The notes under the pieces: model-generated
Seen by the model: only the letters and a program-made list of their open reading frames with translations
What the model was told of the DNA's origin: nothing
The model's database searches: none
Assembly (NCBI RefSeq): GCF_042661605.1
Contig: NZ_JBHSWJ010000002.1
Location: 3,740,502 to 3,804,501, forward strand
Reading direction: 5' to 3'
Source of the DNA: Branchiibius cervicis
Lineage (GTDB): Bacteria > Actinomycetota > Actinomycetes > Actinomycetales > Dermatophilaceae
DNA length: 64,000 bases
Program-made: the position numbers and the translations under genes
Shown here: piece after piece, positions 1 to 7,858 of the stretch
How the letters are laid out: each line of letters begins with the position of its first letter
How positions within the stretch are numbered: the stretch's first letter is position 1

Positions 1-430
1 GTTGCGGCTGAGCAACGACCGGGTGCTTGCGGCCATCGCCGCCAAGGGCGTCAAAGAGGTCACGTATCACCGCGATTACGCAGCCCGCTGGTTGGTGACC
101 CTCGCGAAAGGCACCGATGAGTCACGCCGCCGCACCCAGGCCGGGTTGCGGGTCGTGCTGCCCTACTGGGCCGAGCTCTTCGACGATCACCCGGTCGAGA
201 TCCTGATGGCCGAGCAAGGGGTGGGTGTGCTGCCCAGCACGCTGCGCGAGGAAGCCGATGACATTGTGGCGCAGGCGTTGTCGGCAGCCGACCTCGATCT
301 GCCGGAGATGCCCCGCGTAGGCCCGGTGAACGGCGGCACCGGCCGGGACGGTCGACACACCGAGGCGCTGTCGCGAATGCTGGCCGAGATGCAGTCCGTC
401 GCCCGGGCGCATCCGGCGGGACGATGGTGA
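1..430 (+). CDS. paaC: PaaC, phenylacetyl-CoA 1,2-epoxidase subunit (C-terminal part)
   Basis: The reading frame is already open at the left edge, so only the last ~142 codons are present; the family is usually about 250-270 residues. PaaC is the ferritin-fold structural partner of the catalytic PaaA subunit in the oxygenase that converts phenylacetyl-CoA to its ring 1,2-epoxide in the cytoplasm. The visible part has the YHRDYAARW and LPYWAELFDD segments and a helical C-terminus expected of PaaC. The stop overlaps the start of paaD (ATGGTGA), and paaD and paaE follow in the usual order, which makes the assignment firm. paaA and paaB would lie to the left, outside the window. Confidence 0.9.
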   Translation, partial: LRLSNDRVLAAIAAKGVKEVTYHRDYAARWLVTLAKGTDESRRRTQAGLRVVLPYWAELFDDHPVEILMAEQGVGVLPSTLREEADDIVAQALSAADLDLPEMPRVGPVNGGTGRDGRHTEALSRMLAEMQSVARAHPAGRW

Positions 431-923
431 CCACCGTGGCGACTGCCCGCGAAGTGGCGGCGGCCGTCACCGACCCGGAGTTGCCGATGCTGACCCTGGC
501 CGACCTCGGCGTACTGCGCGATGTGACCGAAGGTGACGACGGCGTCACGGTCACCATCACGCCCACATATTCGGGGTGCCCGGCGATGGCCACCATGCGT
601 GACGATCTGACGGCGGCGTTGCAGCGCAACGGTTTTCCGCACGTCCGGATCGCCGTGAGCTTGGAGCCGGCCTGGACCACCGACTGGATCTCCGAGAAGG
701 GCCGGGCTGCCCTGGAAGAGCACGGGATCTCCGCGCCGGGGCCCGCCCCCGGCGTACCGGGCCAATTGCCTTGTCGTTGTTGCCAACCCGGCGTGCGGTG
801 ACCTGCCTGCGATGCGGGTCGCCGCGCACCGAGGTGACGTCGGAGTTCGGGCCGACCGCGTGCAAGGCGATCTACCGCTGCGCCGACTGCCTCGAACCGT
901 TCGAACACGTGAAGGAGATCTGA
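424..923 (+). CDS. paaD: PaaD, phenylacetate pathway Fe-S assembly-like protein, frame broken
   Basis: PaaD has a MIP18/SufT-like N-terminal domain and a Cys-rich C-terminal zinc-type tail and is needed for a working phenylacetyl-CoA epoxidase. The frame starting at ATG 424 gives the N-terminal domain (ITPTYSGCPAM motif) but runs to a stop at 799-801. The expected tail, with CLRCGS and CADC pairs, lies one frame back (PIALSLLPTRRAV, then CLRCGSPRTE) and ends at TGA 921-923, just touching paaE. Joined, the protein is about 166 residues, the normal length. One base is missing somewhere in 742-765, a GC-rich stretch with a C5 run at 746-750. A sequencing error is the likeliest cause; a real mutation is possible. 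Confidence 0.85.
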
Positions 924-1975
924 TGGCCACCTTCCACGAGCTCAACGTCGCCAAGGTCGAGCGCCTCACCGACGACGCGGTCGCGGTGACCTTCGAGGTG
1001 CCGGACGACCTGCGCGAGCACTTCGACTTCGGCGCCGGGCAGTCGCTGACGCTGCGGCGCCTCATCGACGGTGCCGAGCAGCGGCGCTCATACTCCATCT
1101 GTGCTCCTGCGGGCAGCGCGCCGCGGGTCGGCGTGCGTGAGATCCCCGGCGGTGGCACCTTCTCCACCTGGCTGACCCGGGAGGTCCGGGTCGGTGACCG
1201 GGTCGAGGTCGGTACGCCGAGTGGCCGCTTCCGTGCGGACCCCGCCTCCGGGGGCCGGCACCTGTGCATCGCTGCGGGCTCGGGCATCACCCCGATGCTG
1301 TCGGTTGCGGCCACGGTGCTGACGCATCCCGAGGCGCAAGTGACGTTGCTCTACGGCAACCGGACCAGCGGCTCGGTGATGTTCGCCGAGGAGATCGCCG
1401 ATCTGAAGGATCGCTATCCCGCACGGTTCGACGTGGTGCATGTGCTGTCGCGTGAGCCGCGGTCGGTCGATCTCTTCTCCGGCCGCCTGGACGCTGATCG
1501 ACTGCGCCGGTTGTTGGAGCTGCAACCGATGGACGCGATCGATGACGTCTGGTTGTGCGGCCCCTTCGGGATGATCACAGATGCCCGAGAAGTGCTGCAG
1601 GAGAGAGGTTTCCCCGCTGAACGTGTGCACTTCGAGTTGTTCTACGTCGACGAGCCGCCGCCGGAGGTACACCGGGCCGAGGCCGCGCTCGACGGTGCGG
1701 TCAGCCAGGTCACCGTCACGCTGGACGGTCGGGAGACGCAGATCCCGATGTCGCGTGAGCACAGCATCCTCGACGGCGCGGCCACGTCGCGCAGTGACGT
1801 GCCGTTCGCCTGCAAGGGAGGGGTCTGCGGCACCTGCCGGGCGGTGGTGCGCGCGGGCGAGGTCGACATGCGCCGCAACTACGCCCTGGACGACTCCGAG
1901 GTGGCGGCCGGCTTCGTGCTCACCTGCCAGACCTACCCGGTCAGCGATGAGGTCAGTGTGGACTTCGATGCCTGA
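923..1975 (+). CDS. paaE: PaaE, phenylacetyl-CoA epoxidase reductase subunit
   Basis: The 350-residue product passes electrons from NADPH through FAD and a 2Fe-2S centre to the PaaA di-iron site. Domains in order are an FAD-binding barrel (RRSYSICAP), an NAD(P)-binding domain (GSGITPMLS, then LCGPFGM), and a C-terminal plant-type ferredoxin domain with the cluster ligands CKGGVCGTC and a later LTCQ cysteine. The ATG at 923 is preferred over an upstream in-frame start because it follows GAAGGAG at 911-917 and overlaps the paaD stop (TGATG). The stop overlaps the next start, so the gene sits inside one transcript. Confidence 0.95.
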   Translation: MATFHELNVAKVERLTDDAVAVTFEVPDDLREHFDFGAGQSLTLRRLIDGAEQRRSYSICAPAGSAPRVGVREIPGGGTFSTWLTREVRVGDRVEVGTPSGRFRADPASGGRHLCIAAGSGITPMLSVAATVLTHPEAQVTLLYGNRTSGSVMFAEEIADLKDRYPARFDVVHVLSREPRSVDLFSGRLDADRLRRLLELQPMDAIDDVWLCGPFGMITDAREVLQERGFPAERVHFELFYVDEPPPEVHRAEAALDGAVSQVTVTLDGRETQIPMSREHSILDGAATSRSDVPFACKGGVCGTCRAVVRAGEVDMRRNYALDDSEVAAGFVLTCQTYPVSDEVSVDFDA

Positions 1976-2708
1976 GCCGGTCCTGCTGGAGCAGTCCGGT
2001 GACCGGGTGGTCGTGCGGCTCAACCGTCCGCAGGCCCGCAACGCCATCGACCAGGAGATGGTCGACGCGCTGCACAGTGTCTGCGCCGGGTTGGAGGCCG
2101 ATCCGCGGATCGCGCTCATCATCGGCGAGGGCGGCACGTTCGCGGCCGGGGCGGACATCGCGGCGCTGCGCGATCGGCGTCGTGCCGAGGCGCTGCGCGG
2201 GATCAACTCCGCGGTGTTCGATCGGATCCGCCGGCTGCCGATGCCGACCGTCGCGCTGATCGACGGCTACGCCCTGGGCGGCGGCGCCGAGCTCGCCTAC
2301 GCCTGCGACTTCCGGATCGGGACGCCGATGGTGAAAATCGGCAACCCCGAGACCGGGCTGGGCATCCTCGCCGCCGCAGGCGCCACGTGGCGGCTGGCGG
2401 AACTGGTCGGCGAACCGCTGGCCAAGGAGATCCTGCTGGCCGGTCGGGTACTGGGTGCCGACGAAGCGCTCGCCGTCCGCCTGGTGACCGAGGTGGTCGA
2501 GGCCGACGACCTGTTGCCGGCCGGTCACCGACTGGCCGACCGCATCGCCCGCAACGCGCCGCTGGCGGTCCAACTGACCAAACGGGTCTTCCATGCGCCG
2601 CGGGAGGCGCACCCGTTGATCGACGACATCGCCCAAGCGGTGCTGTTCGAGACGCAGGACAAACACGATCGGATGACGGCATTCCTGGAACGGAGGAAGA
2701 CATCGTGA
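1968..2708 (+). CDS. paaF: Enoyl-CoA hydratase, PaaF-like
   Basis: A 246-residue crotonase-fold protein. Both glutamates that hydratases use for water addition are present at the canonical 20-residue spacing: E108 in GGGAELAYACD and E128 in IGNPETGLG. That fits hydration of 2,3-dehydroadipyl-CoA in phenylacetate breakdown, although substrate preference cannot be read from sequence. The ATG at 1968 overlaps the end of paaE by 8 bases, and the gene overlaps the start of the dehydrogenase gene, so translational coupling is likely. The paaF name is inferred from context and the active site. Confidence 0.82.
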   Translation: MPEPVLLEQSGDRVVVRLNRPQARNAIDQEMVDALHSVCAGLEADPRIALIIGEGGTFAAGADIAALRDRRRAEALRGINSAVFDRIRRLPMPTVALIDGYALGGGAELAYACDFRIGTPMVKIGNPETGLGILAAAGATWRLAELVGEPLAKEILLAGRVLGADEALAVRLVTEVVEADDLLPAGHRLADRIARNAPLAVQLTKRVFHAPREAHPLIDDIAQAVLFETQDKHDRMTAFLERRKTS

Positions 2709-3541
2709 AGGTCGGCGTCTACGGCGGCGGTCGGATGGGGGCCGGTATCGCGCACGCGTTCCTGCTGACCGGAGCCGAGGTGAGAGTCATCGAGGCGTCC
2801 GAGGAAGCCGCCCAGGCGGCGCGGGAGCGGGTGGCGGCCAGTCTGGCGAAAGCCGCTGCGCGGCAGGCTATTCCGGACGGCTCGTCACCGGAGGGCGCGC
2901 TGACGCGTCTGACAGTCGGCGATGACGCCACCGCGCTGCATGACGTCGAGGTCGTGGTCGAAGCAGTCCCGGAGGATACTGCGCTGAAAAAGACTGTGCT
3001 GCAGACCTGTTCGCAGCAAGCGCCGCATGCCTGGCTGGCCAGCAACACCAGTTCGCTGTCGATCTCCGAACTGGCGAAGACCCTGCCCAGGCCCGAGCGG
3101 TTGATCGGTCTGCACTTCTTCAACCCGGTGCCGGCGAGTGAGCTGGTGGAGATCGTCGTCGGCCGGGACACCGCGCCGGAACTGGTCGAGCTGGCACAGG
3201 GCTGGGTGAAGGACCTCGGCAAAACCGCTATCACCGTGCAGGATTCCCCGGGTTTCGCCAGTAGCCGGCTGGGTGTCTTCCTCGCACTGGAGGCGATGCG
3301 GATGGTGCAGGACGGCGTGGCCAGCGCCCAGGACGTCGACACCGCCATGACCCTGGGATACAAACATCCGACCGGACCGTTGCGCACCACCGACATCGTG
3401 GGGCTGGACGTGCGACTGGCGATCGCCGAGCACCTGGCCAGCGAGTTGGGCGACCGCTTCGAACCACCGCAGATCCTGCGGGACAAGGTCGCGGCCGGAG
3501 AGTTGGGCCGTAAGAGCGGTAAAGGGTTCTACCAATGGTGA
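2705..3541 (+). CDS. paaH: 3-hydroxyacyl-CoA dehydrogenase, PaaH-like
   Basis: A 278-residue NAD-dependent 3-hydroxyacyl-CoA dehydrogenase. The N-terminal Rossmann motif reads VYGGGRMGAGIA, the catalytic histidine lies in LHFFNPVP, and the C-terminal helical dimer domain ends in the family signature GRKSGKGFY. In the paa context it would oxidise 3-hydroxyadipyl-CoA to 3-oxoadipyl-CoA. The GTG start at 2705 overlaps the preceding stop by 4 bases. Length matches single-domain PaaH/FadB2-type enzymes rather than the long fused FadB type. Confidence 0.88.
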   Translation: MKVGVYGGGRMGAGIAHAFLLTGAEVRVIEASEEAAQAARERVAASLAKAAARQAIPDGSSPEGALTRLTVGDDATALHDVEVVVEAVPEDTALKKTVLQTCSQQAPHAWLASNTSSLSISELAKTLPRPERLIGLHFFNPVPASELVEIVVGRDTAPELVELAQGWVKDLGKTAITVQDSPGFASSRLGVFLALEAMRMVQDGVASAQDVDTAMTLGYKHPTGPLRTTDIVGLDVRLAIAEHLASELGDRFEPPQILRDKVAAGELGRKSGKGFYQW

Positions 3542-3969
3542 CCGACCCGCAGCAGATCGCGCAGTTGAGCACGCAGGAGATGTGGCGTACCGATGCCGCC
3601 AGCCAAGGTCTGGGCATGCAGCTGGTCGCCGTCGGACCAGGCACCGCCACCCTGCAGATGACGATCCGCGACGACATGGTCAACGGCTGGTCCATCGCAC
3701 ACGGTGGATTCATCACCGCGCTGGCCGACTCCGCCTTCGCGGTGGCCTGCAATTCTCACGGTGTCGTGACTGTCGCGGCAAGCATCGACGTCACGTTCCT
3801 GGCCCCGGCGCACCGCGGTGACGTGCTCGTGGCCACCGCTACCGAGCGGGTCCGGAGCGGCCGCAACGGGATCTACGACGTCGATGTCACCCGCGACGGT
3901 GAGGTCATCGCCACGCTGCAGGGGCGCAGTCGTGCCACCTCGCGCACCAATCCGGCCGTTACGCCGTAA
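3535..3969 (+). CDS. paaI: PaaI, hotdog-fold acyl-CoA thioesterase
   Basis: A 144-residue single hotdog domain with the PaaI signature NGWSIAHGGFITALADSA, where the HGG loop and following acidic residue form the active site. PaaI enzymes release CoA from stalled phenylacetyl-CoA or hydroxyphenylacetyl-CoA and so relieve dead-end accumulation in this pathway. The start (ATG 3535) overlaps the end of the dehydrogenase gene by 7 bases. The 3' end overlaps the convergent TetR gene by 11 bases, so this gene closes the plus-strand paa operon. Confidence 0.92.
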   Translation: MVTDPQQIAQLSTQEMWRTDAASQGLGMQLVAVGPGTATLQMTIRDDMVNGWSIAHGGFITALADSAFAVACNSHGVVTVAASIDVTFLAPAHRGDVLVATATERVRSGRNGIYDVDVTRDGEVIATLQGRSRATSRTNPAVTP

Positions 3970-4555
3970 GCCCGTCGAACGCCGTACGCACCATGGCATC
4001 GGCCAGCACGTCGGGTGAGGTGGGTCCGCCGGGTCGGTACCACTCGACCAGGGAGTTGACCATGCCGAAGAGGAGACGGCTGGCGACGACCGGATCGATG
4101 TCGTCGCGCACGGCGCCTTCGGCGGCGGCCTGCGCGTAGAGCCCGGCGAGCTTCTCGTCCAGCGCACGTCGTCGGCGCAGCGCGTCCTGCTCGATGGGGC
4201 TGTTGCCGCGCACGCGCAGCAACAACGTGACGGCGGGCAGGTGCTCGGTCAGGATCAGGACCGAGTCGCGCACCACGGTGCGCAGCCGGTCGTACGCCGA
4301 TCCCTGGCTGACGCTGGCCGCCTCCACCGTCGCGGTGAGCTGTTCGAGCGCTTCGTCGAGGGCGGCTGCCAGCAGGTGCTCCTTGCTCGGGACGTGGTGG
4401 TAGATCGCGGACTTGACCACCCCCAGCTCGGCCGCGATGTCGCCGACGCTCGTGCCGTCGTACCCCTGGCGGTTGAACAGGTCGATCGCGCACCGCAGGA
4501 TGTCGCTCTGGTCGTAGCCGGGGCGACCGCGGCGGGGGCGGGTCGGTTGCGGCAT
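3959..4555 (-). CDS. TetR-family regulator, probable PaaR-type repressor
   Basis: A 198-residue TetR protein. The N-terminal helix-turn-helix reads GTSVGDIAAELGVVKSAIY and is followed by HHVPSKEHLL, typical of the family. The C-terminal ligand domain resembles acyl-CoA responsive members. It lies between the paa operon and a divergent PaaG-like gene, so control of phenylacetate genes by an acyl-CoA effector is a reasonable inference, not shown directly. ATG 4555 is chosen because a TACGTT box sits 7 bases upstream (leaderless pattern). Only 34 bases separate it from the start at 4590. Confidence 0.85.
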   Translation of the reverse strand: MPQPTRPRRGRPGYDQSDILRCAIDLFNRQGYDGTSVGDIAAELGVVKSAIYHHVPSKEHLLAAALDEALEQLTATVEAASVSQGSAYDRLRTVVRDSVLILTEHLPAVTLLLRVRGNSPIEQDALRRRRALDEKLAGLYAQAAAEGAVRDDIDPVVASRLLFGMVNSLVEWYRPGGPTSPDVLADAMVRTAFDGLTA

Positions 4556-4562
4556 ACCTCGC

Positions 4563-4568
4563 AACGTA
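4563..4568 (-). promoter_or_regulatory. Leaderless -10 box of the TetR gene
   Basis: The minus strand reads TACGTT, ending 7 bases before the ATG at 4555. With no Shine-Dalgarno visible this suggests a transcript starting at the start codon. Confidence 0.5.
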
Positions 4569-4577
4569 GCCGATGGG

Positions 4578-4583
4578 TAGCCT
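4578..4583 (+). promoter_or_regulatory. Leaderless -10 box of the PaaG-like gene
   Basis: TAGCCT lies 6 bases before ATG 4590. It shares the 34-bp divergent gap with the TetR promoter, so the repressor could shut both with one operator. Confidence 0.5.
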
Positions 4584-4589
4584 GACGGC

Positions 4590-5366
4590 ATGAGCGAGCC
4601 AGTGAGTACGACGATCGACGGGTCCGTGGCGACCCTCACCCTCGGCCAACCGGCTCTGAACGTCGCCGTGAAAGAGGCGTTGCGGGATGCGCTCGCGGCG
4701 GTGGCGGCAGATCGATCCGTGCGTGCGGTCATCCTGACCGGCACCGGGAGCACCTTCTGCGTCGGACAGGACCTCGCCGAGCACGCCGCCAACCTCGAAT
4801 CGGCGCCCGAGCGCAGCCTGAACACCGTCGATGAGCACTACAACCCCATCGTGCGGTCGATCGTGTCGATGCCCAAGCCGGTGATCGCGGCGGTCAACGG
4901 CACGTGCGTGGGCGCGGGCTTCGGCTTCGCGCTCGCGTGTGACCTGATGGTGCTGTCCAACCAGGCCAAGCTCGGTACGGCCTTCACCGGCATCGGCCTG
5001 ACGTGCGACTCAGGATTGTCGTGGACGTTGCAGCGGGCGGTGGGCCTGTCCCGCGCCCGCCGACTGGTCATGCTGCCGATGCCCTTCCCGGCGACCGACG
5101 CCGTTGGGTGGGGGCTGGCCGCCGAGTTGGTGGCCCCCGACGAAGTGCTCTCAGTCGCCACCCAACTCGCGGTGGGGTTGGCGGCCGGCCCGACCGCGGC
5201 GTACGCCGAGTCCAAGGCTCTGCTGGACCACGCCGCCTCCTGCTCGCTGGACCAGGCGCTCGACGCCGAGGGTCCCGCCCAGCAACGGCTGGGTCTGACC
5301 CAGGATCATCGGGGCGCCGTGAAGTCCTTCCTGGCCAAGGAAAAACCCCGGTTCACCGGTCACTGA
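4590..5366 (+). CDS. paaG: Enoyl-CoA isomerase, PaaG-like (oxepin-CoA forming)
   Basis: A 258-residue crotonase-fold protein. Unlike the hydratase at 1968 it lacks both catalytic glutamates: the aligned segments read GAGFGFALACD and KLGTAFTG. It instead has Asp140 in IGLTCDSGLSW, the position used by PaaG and related isomerases. This fits isomerisation of ring-1,2-epoxyphenylacetyl-CoA to oxepin-CoA. It is divergent from the TetR gene and outside the main paa operon. The last codons form one arm of a terminator hairpin. The name is inferred from the active site and context. Confidence 0.78.
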   Translation: MSEPVSTTIDGSVATLTLGQPALNVAVKEALRDALAAVAADRSVRAVILTGTGSTFCVGQDLAEHAANLESAPERSLNTVDEHYNPIVRSIVSMPKPVIAAVNGTCVGAGFGFALACDLMVLSNQAKLGTAFTGIGLTCDSGLSWTLQRAVGLSRARRLVMLPMPFPATDAVGWGLAAELVAPDEVLSVATQLAVGLAAGPTAAYAESKALLDHAASCSLDQALDAEGPAQQRLGLTQDHRGAVKSFLAKEKPRFTGH

Positions 5367-5380
5367 CCGATGAACCGGGG
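5346..5380 (-). terminator. Intrinsic terminator, mainly for the minus-strand HdeD-like gene
   Basis: A 16-base-per-arm hairpin: CCCCGGTTCA (5346-5355) pairs with TGAACCGGGG (5371-5380), an inner CGGTC pairs with GACCG around a 3-base loop, and there is one internal mismatch. Read on the minus strand it is followed by a run of five T, so it is a proper intrinsic terminator for that direction. On the plus strand no T-run follows, though it may still act there. It overlaps the paaG-like stop codon. Confidence 0.85.
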
Positions 5381-5395
5381 TGTTCCCGGAGATGG

Positions 5396-6007
5396 TTAGA
5401 GGGTTCCCTTGATGGTCTGGTTGCCGAAGCGCAGACCGCGGATGATCTGCAGAACACCCATGACCACGAAGGTGATTCCGAGGATCAGCCAGATGATCGA
5501 GGCACCCGTGATGGGACCGATCAACAGGATGACGCCGGCCACGATGCTGATCAGGCCGTAGATGATTGCCCAGACCTTCGACGGTGCGTCGCCCAGGGTG
5601 ACCAGGGTGGCGATGCCGTCGATGATCCAGGAGATACCGATGAAGAGGCCGACGACGAAAGCGAGCCCCACGGTCGCGCTGCCCAGGTGAGCCAGCGCCC
5701 AGATCCCGGCCCATGCGAACAACACCGCCACGATCGCGGCGATGACGCGGGCGCGTCCGGGTAGGCCCGGGGTCAGCGCGACTGCGGCGTTGCCCAGGGC
5801 GGTGAACAGCACACCGATCGCCAATAGCGCGGTGATGGCCTTGGCGGTGTGACCCGGCCAGATCAGGATCAGCAGTCCGATGACCAGGAGTACCGCGCCG
5901 GTCACCAGGAGGAACTGCTTGAAACGCTGGGCGACCGTGCGCTCCAGAGTGTTGGCATCGATCCGGAGACCGTAGTCGTCGGGATCGGAGGTCAGTGTTT
6001 CGCTCAT
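5396..6007 (-). CDS. HdeD/DUF308-family membrane protein
   Basis: A 203-residue integral membrane protein. After a soluble ~40-residue N-terminus there are about six hydrophobic segments in three pairs (for example LVTGAVLLVIGLLILIW and VGLAFVVGLFIGISWI), the layout of HdeD-like proteins. HdeD is linked to acid resistance in E. coli, but the role of actinobacterial members is unknown. ATG 6007 is chosen as the first start giving the family-like N-terminus (MSETLTSD). The strong hairpin at 5346-5380 lies directly after its stop. Confidence 0.8.
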   Translation of the reverse strand: MSETLTSDPDDYGLRIDANTLERTVAQRFKQFLLVTGAVLLVIGLLILIWPGHTAKAITALLAIGVLFTALGNAAVALTPGLPGRARVIAAIVAVLFAWAGIWALAHLGSATVGLAFVVGLFIGISWIIDGIATLVTLGDAPSKVWAIIYGLISIVAGVILLIGPITGASIIWLILGITFVVMGVLQIIRGLRFGNQTIKGTL

Positions 6008-6114
6008 GTCAGCAGTATTGCGACTTTCCCGGGAAACAAACAGGTTTGAGCTGCGGCGCGGCACGTGTCGCGCGTAATTGTTCGGTTACTCGCCAGTTGG
6101 GTTGCTGATGCAAA

Positions 6115-6130
6115 TGAGAACCGTTATCGT
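6115..6130 (+). promoter_or_regulatory. Zur-like operator overlapping the znu promoter
   Basis: TGAGAAC-C-GTTATCG at 6115-6129 is a 7-1-7 imperfect inverted repeat (5 of 7 arm positions match) of the kind bound by Fur-family Zur repressors. TATCGT at 6125-6130, 7 bases before ATG 6138, looks like the -10 box of a leaderless transcript, so a bound repressor would block polymerase. The putative regulator is the last gene of the same operon. Confidence 0.65.
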
Positions 6131-6137
6131 TAATGTC

Positions 6138-7052
6138 ATGACGCGGCGACTGCTTGGTATGACTCTCGGATTGGCAACACTGGCAGGTGGGTTGACCGCA
6201 TGCGGTGGCGACGGATCCAGTGCCCCGTCGAGCAGCGGCGGGGCCGTGCACGTGGTGGCCTCGACCAACGTGTGGGGCGATGTCGCCAAAACCGTCGGCG
6301 GCGATGCGGTGCAGGTCACGTCTTTCATCAACGACCCCAGCCAGGATCCGCATGAGTACGAGGCGAGTGTCCGCAATCAGCTTGCGATCAAGAACGCCGG
6401 CATTGTGATCGAGAACGGCGGCGGGTACGACGATTTCATGACCAAGATGGTCAGCTCAGTCGGTGACAGCAACACGGTGCTCAATGCCGTCGAGATCTCC
6501 GGCAAGAAGGCGGCTGCGGGCGAGGACCTGAACGAACATGTCTGGTACGACTTCCCCACGGTCCTCAAGGTGGCCGGTGCCCTCAAGGACAAACTGGCGG
6601 CCCTGGACCCGGCGCACGCCAACACCTTCGCAACGAACCTGGCTCGATTCACCGATCAGGTGAAAACCCTGGAAGCGCAGACGAGTTCGGTGAAAGCTGC
6701 GCACGCGGGCGAACCGGTCGCGATCACCGAGCCGGTGCCGGGGTACATGTTGGAGGCGTGCGGTCTGGTCAACAAGACCCCCGAAGCGTTCAGCGCCGCG
6801 ATCGAGGACGGTAACGATGTGTCCGTCGGCGTGCTGAACGACACCCTGAAGCTGTTCACCGCTCACCAGGTCAAGGCGCTGGTCTACAACGAGCAGACCA
6901 CCGGACCGATCACTCAGAAGGTGCTGGACACGGCGAAGAACTCGAAGGTACCCGTCGTGCCGGTGACCGAGACGATGCCGGACGGATCGACGTACGTTAC
7001 CTGGATGAAGAGCCAGCTGGACGCCCTGTCCAGCGCGTTGGGCCAGGCATGA
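6138..7052 (+). CDS. znuA: ZnuA-type zinc ABC transporter substrate-binding lipoprotein
   Basis: A 304-residue cluster-9 (metal-binding) solute receptor. The signal peptide ends in a lipobox with Cys22 (LTACGG), so the mature protein is anchored to the outer face of the membrane. Metal-site regions are visible at H72 in QDPHEYE and in LNEHVWYD. There is no long His-rich loop. Zinc rather than manganese is inferred from the Zur-like box in front and the Fur-family gene behind. ATG 6138 is preferred over an upstream in-frame start because it gives a clean signal peptide and sits 7 bases after a TATCGT box. The stop overlaps znuC. Confidence 0.88.
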   Translation: MTRRLLGMTLGLATLAGGLTACGGDGSSAPSSSGGAVHVVASTNVWGDVAKTVGGDAVQVTSFINDPSQDPHEYEASVRNQLAIKNAGIVIENGGGYDDFMTKMVSSVGDSNTVLNAVEISGKKAAAGEDLNEHVWYDFPTVLKVAGALKDKLAALDPAHANTFATNLARFTDQVKTLEAQTSSVKAAHAGEPVAITEPVPGYMLEACGLVNKTPEAFSAAIEDGNDVSVGVLNDTLKLFTAHQVKALVYNEQTTGPITQKVLDTAKNSKVPVVPVTETMPDGSTYVTWMKSQLDALSSALGQA

Positions 7053-7858
7053 CCACCCCCGCCCTGGAGTTGACCGACGCCGCCCTCGCGTACGGCGATC
7101 GCGTCCTGTGGAGCGGGCTGAACCTGACCGTCGAACCGGGTGAGTTCATCGCCGTGCTCGGTCCCAACGGCTCGGGTAAGACGAGTCTGCTGCGCGCGAT
7201 CCTCGGCCTGCAGCACATCTCCGGCATGGTCCGGGTGGCTGGGGAGCCGGTGCATCGGGGTAACGAACACGTGGGTTATGTACCCCAGCATCGGTCGTCC
7301 GCTTCGGCGTTCGCGATCCGCGGCCGGGACCTGGTCCGGCTCGGCATCGACGGGAACCATTGGGGACCCGGTCGACGCAACGCCTCGGTCGAGGCGCGGG
7401 TCGACGAACTGTTGGAACAGGTGGGGGCCTCGTCCTACGCCGATGTGCCGATGTCGCTGCTGTCCGGAGGTGAGCAGCAGCGGCTGCGAATCGCCCAGGC
7501 GATCGCCAACCGGCCCGCGCTGTTGCTGTGTGACGAACCGTTGGTGTCGCTGGACATTCCGCACCAGCAGGCGGTCGTCCAGCTGATTTCGGACCAGCGG
7601 CACAACGACACGGCCACGCTCTTCATCACTCACGAGCTGAATCCAGTTCTGCCGTATTGCGATCGAGTGCTCTATCTGGTGGAAGGCAGCTTCCAGCTCG
7701 GAACAGTCGATGAAGTGATGAACGACGAGACGCTGAGCCGACTTTACGGGGCGCCGATCGAGGTCATCCGCCGCGGGGACCGGATCGTGGTGCTGGGCAC
7801 CGATGTCGCTGCCGGCGACACGCATCATCAGCACTGCCACCCGGGGGAGGAGCACTGA
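7049..7858 (+). CDS. znuC: ZnuC-type zinc ABC transporter ATPase
   Basis: A 269-residue ABC ATPase. Walker A is GPNGSGKT (38-45), the signature is LSGGEQQR, and Walker B is LLLCDEPLVSLD with the switch histidine in ITHE. It energises uptake through ZnuB. The last residues are unusually rich in metal ligands (HHQHCHPGEEH), a tail that could sense or buffer zinc at the cytoplasmic face; that role is inference. It is joined to its neighbours by overlapping start and stop codons. Confidence 0.92.
   Translation: MTTPALELTDAALAYGDRVLWSGLNLTVEPGEFIAVLGPNGSGKTSLLRAILGLQHISGMVRVAGEPVHRGNEHVGYVPQHRSSASAFAIRGRDLVRLGIDGNHWGPGRRNASVEARVDELLEQVGASSYADVPMSLLSGGEQQRLRIAQAIANRPALLLCDEPLVSLDIPHQQAVVQLISDQRHNDTATLFITHELNPVLPYCDRVLYLVEGSFQLGTVDEVMNDETLSRLYGAPIEVIRRGDRIVVLGTDVAAGDTHHQHCHPGEEH

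Noticed and set aside
742..765. Programmed -1 frameshift in paaD
   Set aside because: No slippery heptamer or downstream structure seen, and the same kind of break recurs in nine unrelated genes.
187..1314. Long minus-strand open frame (375 codons) opposite paaC-paaE
   Set aside because: Arg/Ser/Pro-rich shadow of GC-rich coding DNA, with no family features; the plus strand holds well-recognised genes.
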